Shown here one piece after another: positions 60,784 to 64,000 of a stretch of DNA of 64,000 nt (its first letter is position 1; each line of letters begins with the position of its first letter). Under the pieces are notes generated by a model. The model was not told where the DNA came from and searched no databases. It saw nothing but the letters and a program-made list of their open reading frames with translations. Source of the DNA: an uncultured Oscillospiraceae bacterium (lineage in GTDB: Bacteria; Bacillota; Clostridia; Oscillospirales; Oscillospiraceae). The stretch is taken from the NCBI GenBank assembly GCA_910583885.1, contig CAJUAC010000004.1, positions 1-64,000 of the forward strand, given 5' to 3'. The position numbers and the translations under genes were made by a program.

Positions 60784-62181
60784 ATGACAGACACCGCACT
60801 GGACAAGCAGCAGCGAAGGAAGGACATGATGCTCTTAGACCCCCTGCCCAGGGTCATCACCAAAATGGCCGTGCCATCCATCATCTCCTTCCTGATTACA
60901 TCTATCTACAACCTGGCGGACACCTATTTCGTCAGCTCCCTGGGCACCAACGCCACTGCTGCGGTCAGCGTCAACGCCTCCTTGGATCAGATCATCATGA
61001 TGGCCGGTTCCATGCTGGCCGTCGGCGCAAACAGTTACATCGCCCGCCTATTGGGCGCACGGAAGGAGGAGAAGGCCAACAGCGTCCTCTCCACCGCCTT
61101 TTTCCTGGCAATGGGCTTTGGGCTGGCTGTCACCGTGCTGGGGATTTCCTTCATGACGCCTATGGTCCGGCTGTTGGGGGCAACCGGTACCTGTGAGCAG
61201 TACGCCATCGATTACGCTACCTATGTGGTCCTGGTGGCCCCCTTTATGGCGGCCAGCTTTGTGATGAACCAGTGCCTGCGGGCAGAGGGCAGTGCCGTCC
61301 TGTCCATGGTGGGCATGGGCTTTGGCGGCATCCTCAACTGCTTTCTGGATCCACTGTTCATCTTTGTCTTGGACATGGGCGTGACTGGGGCCTCTATGGC
61401 CACCGCCATCTCCAAGCTGGTGAGCTTCTCAATCCTCATCTTCCCCTACCTCACCCGCCGCAGTATGCTTCGCATCTCCCCTCGCGCTTTCCACTGCGGG
61501 GACAGCATCCTCTATCAGATTGTCACGGTGGGATCCTCCTCCATGTTCCGCTCTGGGCTGGCGGTGGTCTCCGCTATTGTGCTGAATAATATCGCCGGCA
61601 GCATCTCGGACTCCGTCCTGGCCGGCATCGGCGTATCCACAAAGATCCTGATGTTCCCCTTTGGTGTCATCCTGGGCTTTGGCACCGGGTTCCAGCCGGT
61701 GGTGGGCTTTAACTGGGGAGCTAAGCGGTATGACCGGGTGATGGAGGGCTACCGTTTTGCAGCCCGGACCGCCCTGCTGGGGGCGGCGGCCATGGGGCTG
61801 CTGTTGGGGATCTTTGCCAGGCCGCTGATTGTCCTGTTCGCCCAGAGTGACCCGGCTATGCAGGAGGTGGGGGCATTTTGTATCCGGCTCCAATGTGTAG
61901 CCCTGCCCATCCACAGCTGGGTGGCTGTGGTGAACATGCTCTGTGCCGGATTGGGCCATGCCAGGGGTGCCCTGCTGCTGTCCACCTCCCGGCAGGGCAC
62001 CTGCTTCCTGCCTATTGTCTACCCCATGGCCTATTTCTGGGGCGCCAGCGGGGTAGCTGCTGTCCAGGCGGTGGCAGATACCCTGACCCTGCTCCTGGCA
62101 CTGCCGCTGGTGCGCAGTATTAAGCGGAAGATCCGGCGGGCAGAGGAGGAGGCGGGCGCTGGGGAGGAGGTGCGGCTGTGA
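60784..62181 (+). CDS. MATE family efflux transporter
   Basis: 465 aa with 12 membrane helices. MATE landmarks include PSIISFLITSIYNLADTYFV and the second-half GFGTGFQPVVGFNWGAKRY. It uses a sodium or proton gradient to export drugs or metabolites. GGAGG precedes the start. The MarR gene overlaps its stop, so the pair is coexpressed and probably senses the same compounds. Confidence 0.94.
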   Translation: MTDTALDKQQRRKDMMLLDPLPRVITKMAVPSIISFLITSIYNLADTYFVSSLGTNATAAVSVNASLDQIIMMAGSMLAVGANSYIARLLGARKEEKANSVLSTAFFLAMGFGLAVTVLGISFMTPMVRLLGATGTCEQYAIDYATYVVLVAPFMAASFVMNQCLRAEGSAVLSMVGMGFGGILNCFLDPLFIFVLDMGVTGASMATAISKLVSFSILIFPYLTRRSMLRISPRAFHCGDSILYQIVTVGSSSMFRSGLAVVSAIVLNNIAGSISDSVLAGIGVSTKILMFPFGVILGFGTGFQPVVGFNWGAKRYDRVMEGYRFAARTALLGAAAMGLLLGIFARPLIVLFAQSDPAMQEVGAFCIRLQCVALPIHSWVAVVNMLCAGLGHARGALLLSTSRQGTCFLPIVYPMAYFWGASGVAAVQAVADTLTLLLALPLVRSIKRKIRRAEEEAGAGEEVRL

Positions 62182-62609
62182 TGGATCCTGTACTCTCCAG
62201 CCTGCTGCGTATCAACCGCCAGCGGCTGCTGGCCCTCCGGCGCAGCCTGGCCCCCTACCGATACGTGGGCGTTATGCACCTGATTGTCCTCTACACTGGC
62301 CGCAGCCCAGGCGCACGGCAGGAGGACATCGCCTGCTTTTACGCTGTGGACAAGACCAGCGTGGCCCGGGATGCCCGGCGGCTGGAGGATATGGGCCATC
62401 TCCGCCGGGAGGTTGATCCTGGCAACCGCCGCCAGTACCAGCTGTTTTTGACAGAGGCAGGACAGGGGATGATCCCTGTCCTGGAGCAGGCCTACACGGC
62501 ATTTGCCGCCAAAATTTCCGCCGGTATTGCCCCAGAGGACTGGCAGCACCTGCAAGAGCTGCTCAAGCGCCTGGAGGGCAACAGCTGTGGGGACACTGGC
62601 AATCTATAA
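62181..62609 (+). CDS. MarR family transcriptional regulator
   Basis: 142 aa from ATG 62181, overlapping the MATE stop codon; GTG 62178 is also possible. The winged helix spans ARQEDIACFYAVDKTSVARDARRLEDMGHL with the wing PGNRRQYQLFLT. It probably represses the MATE operon in the absence of a substrate. Confidence 0.9.
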   Translation: MDPVLSSLLRINRQRLLALRRSLAPYRYVGVMHLIVLYTGRSPGARQEDIACFYAVDKTSVARDARRLEDMGHLRREVDPGNRRQYQLFLTEAGQGMIPVLEQAYTAFAAKISAGIAPEDWQHLQELLKRLEGNSCGDTGNL

Positions 62610-62636
62610 AGCAGCAGCAAGGCTCAAAGCAGAAAG

Positions 62637-62663
62637 CGGCCCCTCTTTCTCAGAGGGGCCGCC
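62637..62663. terminator. Hairpin between convergent MarR and NlpC genes
   Basis: GCGGCCCCTCT pairs with AGAGGGGCCGC. T-rich flank is short, so it may serve both genes weakly. Confidence 0.65.
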
Positions 62664-62684
62664 GGTTGCTTATCTGTATGGGGA

Positions 62685-63809
62685 TCAGCCGACGCGCTTC
62701 GCGCCGACATAATATCCGTTGTAATAGTCCTCGCTTAGGCTGCTGATACGCACATACTTGCCGCTGGAGCCGGAGGAGGCGTGGACAAACTCGTTGTTGC
62801 CGATATAGATACCCACATGGGAGCAGGCCTTGCCCTTGCTGCGGGAGGGGTCACAGAACATCACCAGGTCGCCGGGCTGGAGATCCGACCGCTCCACATA
62901 GGTGCCGCTGTTGTTCCACTGGGAGGTGGCGGAGTGGGGCAGGCTGTAGCCAAAGAGGCTGAAGATATACATGGTAAAGCCGGAGCAGTCAAAGCCCTTA
63001 GAGGAGGCGCCGCCATAGGCGTAGGGGGTGCCCAGATACTTCAGGGCGGTATCCGCAATGTCGGAGCCAATGGCGCTGCCAGCGCTGCTGCCGTCATAGA
63101 CACGCAGGAAGTCGTTCCTTATGTAGCCGGTGTTCCCCTGGCAGTTGACGGCATACCAGCCGTCCTCCAGGGAGAGCAGATCCACCACTGCCCCCGCATA
63201 CACCTTGGTGACAATCCCGGCGTCAGTGCTGGGGGCGGAGCGGACATTCACGCAGTCGCCGGTGATGATGCCCTGGGGATCCACCAGAGGGATGCCGTCA
63301 ACTGCCACATAGTCGGCGTTGACATAGCCCTGCTGGCCATTCCACTCCATTTCACACCAGCCGCCCGACACGTCCACAATGGTCATCTCCTCCCCCTCGC
63401 TGATGATGGAGAGGACGGCAGCGTCGGTGCCCGGGGCGGAGCGGAAGTTCACACCTGTGCCAGTCACCACGCCGGTCTGGCCGGCAGCGGTATCTGCAAC
63501 AGGCGGGGGGGCTGCGGGAGTGCTGCTGCCGCTGATAGCGGGGGTGTAGGTTAAAAACTCAGCGGAGACATACCCGGAGCAGCTGCCCCAGCTGATCTGG
63601 AACCAGTCGCCCAGATCCTCGTGGACCTGTACCTGGGTGCCCTCCAGCAGATAGGAGACCGTGGAGGCATCTGTGCTGGGCTCGGTGCGTACACGCAGGG
63701 AATCGGCTTCTACTACGCCGGTGCCGATCTCCGCGGCCGCAGCGGTAGCAGTCATCATGGCGGCCGCCAGCGCGGCCAGGGCAGTCGCCTTGCTCAGTAG
63801 CTTTCTCAT
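62685..63809 (-). CDS. Secreted NlpC/P60 peptidoglycan hydrolase with three SH3b domains
   Basis: 374 aa. Signal peptide about 1-26, SH3b repeats at about 30-88, 110-170 and 178-237 (each with SLRVRTEPS or NFRSAPGT-like openings), then NlpC/P60 with Cys275 (FDCSGFT), His331 (CSHVGIYIG) and His343 (FVHAS). It cuts D-Glu-diaminopimelate links in wall peptides, acting in cell separation or remodelling. It is 42 bases from the cut gene upstream. Confidence 0.94.
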   Translation of the reverse strand: MRKLLSKATALAALAAAMMTATAAAAEIGTGVVEADSLRVRTEPSTDASTVSYLLEGTQVQVHEDLGDWFQISWGSCSGYVSAEFLTYTPAISGSSTPAAPPPVADTAAGQTGVVTGTGVNFRSAPGTDAAVLSIISEGEEMTIVDVSGGWCEMEWNGQQGYVNADYVAVDGIPLVDPQGIITGDCVNVRSAPSTDAGIVTKVYAGAVVDLLSLEDGWYAVNCQGNTGYIRNDFLRVYDGSSAGSAIGSDIADTALKYLGTPYAYGGASSKGFDCSGFTMYIFSLFGYSLPHSATSQWNNSGTYVERSDLQPGDLVMFCDPSRSKGKACSHVGIYIGNNEFVHASSGSSGKYVRISSLSEDYYNGYYVGAKRVG

Positions 63810-63851
63810 TCGTGTGAACCTCGTCTCTGTTGTGTCTTTTGTAGAAATGAT

Positions 63852-64000
63852 TTACTTGCCCGCCAGGGCCCGCTCCAGCCAGATCGCGGAAATATCCATC
63901 GCGTCGTAAAGGCTGTTCTTCTCGCTGCGCTTCACCACACGGTCGCGGCTCTTCAGGTCCGGGGCGGTACGCTGGAGCTCAACAGAGACCTTGGTTGCGA
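63852..64000 (-). CDS. C-terminal end of an unrecognised gene, cut by the right edge
   Basis: The last 48 codons, ending SLYDAMDISAIWLERALAGK and TAA at 63852. The run VSVELQRTAPDLKSRDRVV precedes it. The frame is clean to the edge with codon use like its neighbours, so it is a real coding end, but I do not recognise the family. It probably shares a transcript with the NlpC gene. Confidence 0.65.
   Translation of the reverse strand, partial: ATKVSVELQRTAPDLKSRDRVVKRSEKNSLYDAMDISAIWLERALAGK

Noticed and set aside
1..64000. CRISPR arrays, tRNA, rRNA, prophage or complete insertion sequences
   Set aside because: No regular repeat-spacer arrangement, no tRNA-like T-loop, no integrase or transposase with a full domain was seen.

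Overview
The window looks like a chromosomal segment of a high-GC, low-oxygen gut Firmicute, most likely an Oscillospiraceae relative (Flavonifractor, Lawsonibacter or Intestinimonas type). The grounds are a Firmicute gene order (gdpP, rplI, dnaB, tilS, hpt), good Shine-Dalgarno sites, sigma-A promoters with 17-bp spacers, a T-box and a THF riboswitch, [FeFe] hydrogenase, type III glutamine synthetase, and the FchA/FolD/formate-THF ligase set. This placement is inferred from gene content alone. I see no rRNA, tRNA, CRISPR array, prophage or complete insertion sequence.

Layout. 1-12451 is mostly minus strand: hpt (cut by the edge), a small membrane protein, tilS, dnaB, rplI, a GNAT acetyltransferase and gdpP; then a PadR/HAAS-DUF4097/GNAT operon under a doubly palindromic promoter; then a TrpXYZ-like ABC uptake system. 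12528-18862 is plus strand: response regulator, ABC ATPase, permease and histidine kinase, then cstA and a membrane protein of unknown function. 18878-23187 (minus) holds a large membrane-anchored unknown protein and clpC. 23280-27442 (plus) holds a ferredoxin, a VanW protein and mgtE, with a 41-codon minus-strand gene and a very short promoter-terminator unit between the last two. 27442-31596 (minus) is nitrogen assimilation: glnN and a T-box-controlled asnB. 31910-37867 holds comM, a MarR/TauE pair, a lipoprotein, rsmI, a DUF5662 protein and an RNHCP protein. 38060-47349 (minus) holds an SLH-bearing subtilisin-like protease and an alpha-glucan cluster (ABC binding protein, two permeases, AraC/PocR regulator, GH13 enzyme). 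48181-52463 (minus) is a hydrogenase operon.

52583-60667 is a one-carbon/folate block: THF riboswitch, a 19-residue leader ORF overlapping folT, fhs, a small XRE/DUF6809 divergent pair, then fchA, folD, a DUF1576 membrane protein and 5-formyl-THF cyclo-ligase. Together these import folate and interconvert formate, 10-formyl-, methenyl-, methylene- and 5-formyl-THF. The FolD has lost the residues equivalent to the cyclohydrolase lysine and glutamine, which fits a split of labour with FchA. The window closes with a MATE/MarR pair, an SH3/NlpC hydrolase and a cut gene.

The most interesting unexplained items are the extended FolT with its coupled leader ORF, the DUF1576 protein inside the folate cluster, the hydrogenase whose partner fuses a NuoF-type cluster domain to a GltD-type flavoprotein, and a dispersed hairpin family carrying a CAAAAGAA-like tail.
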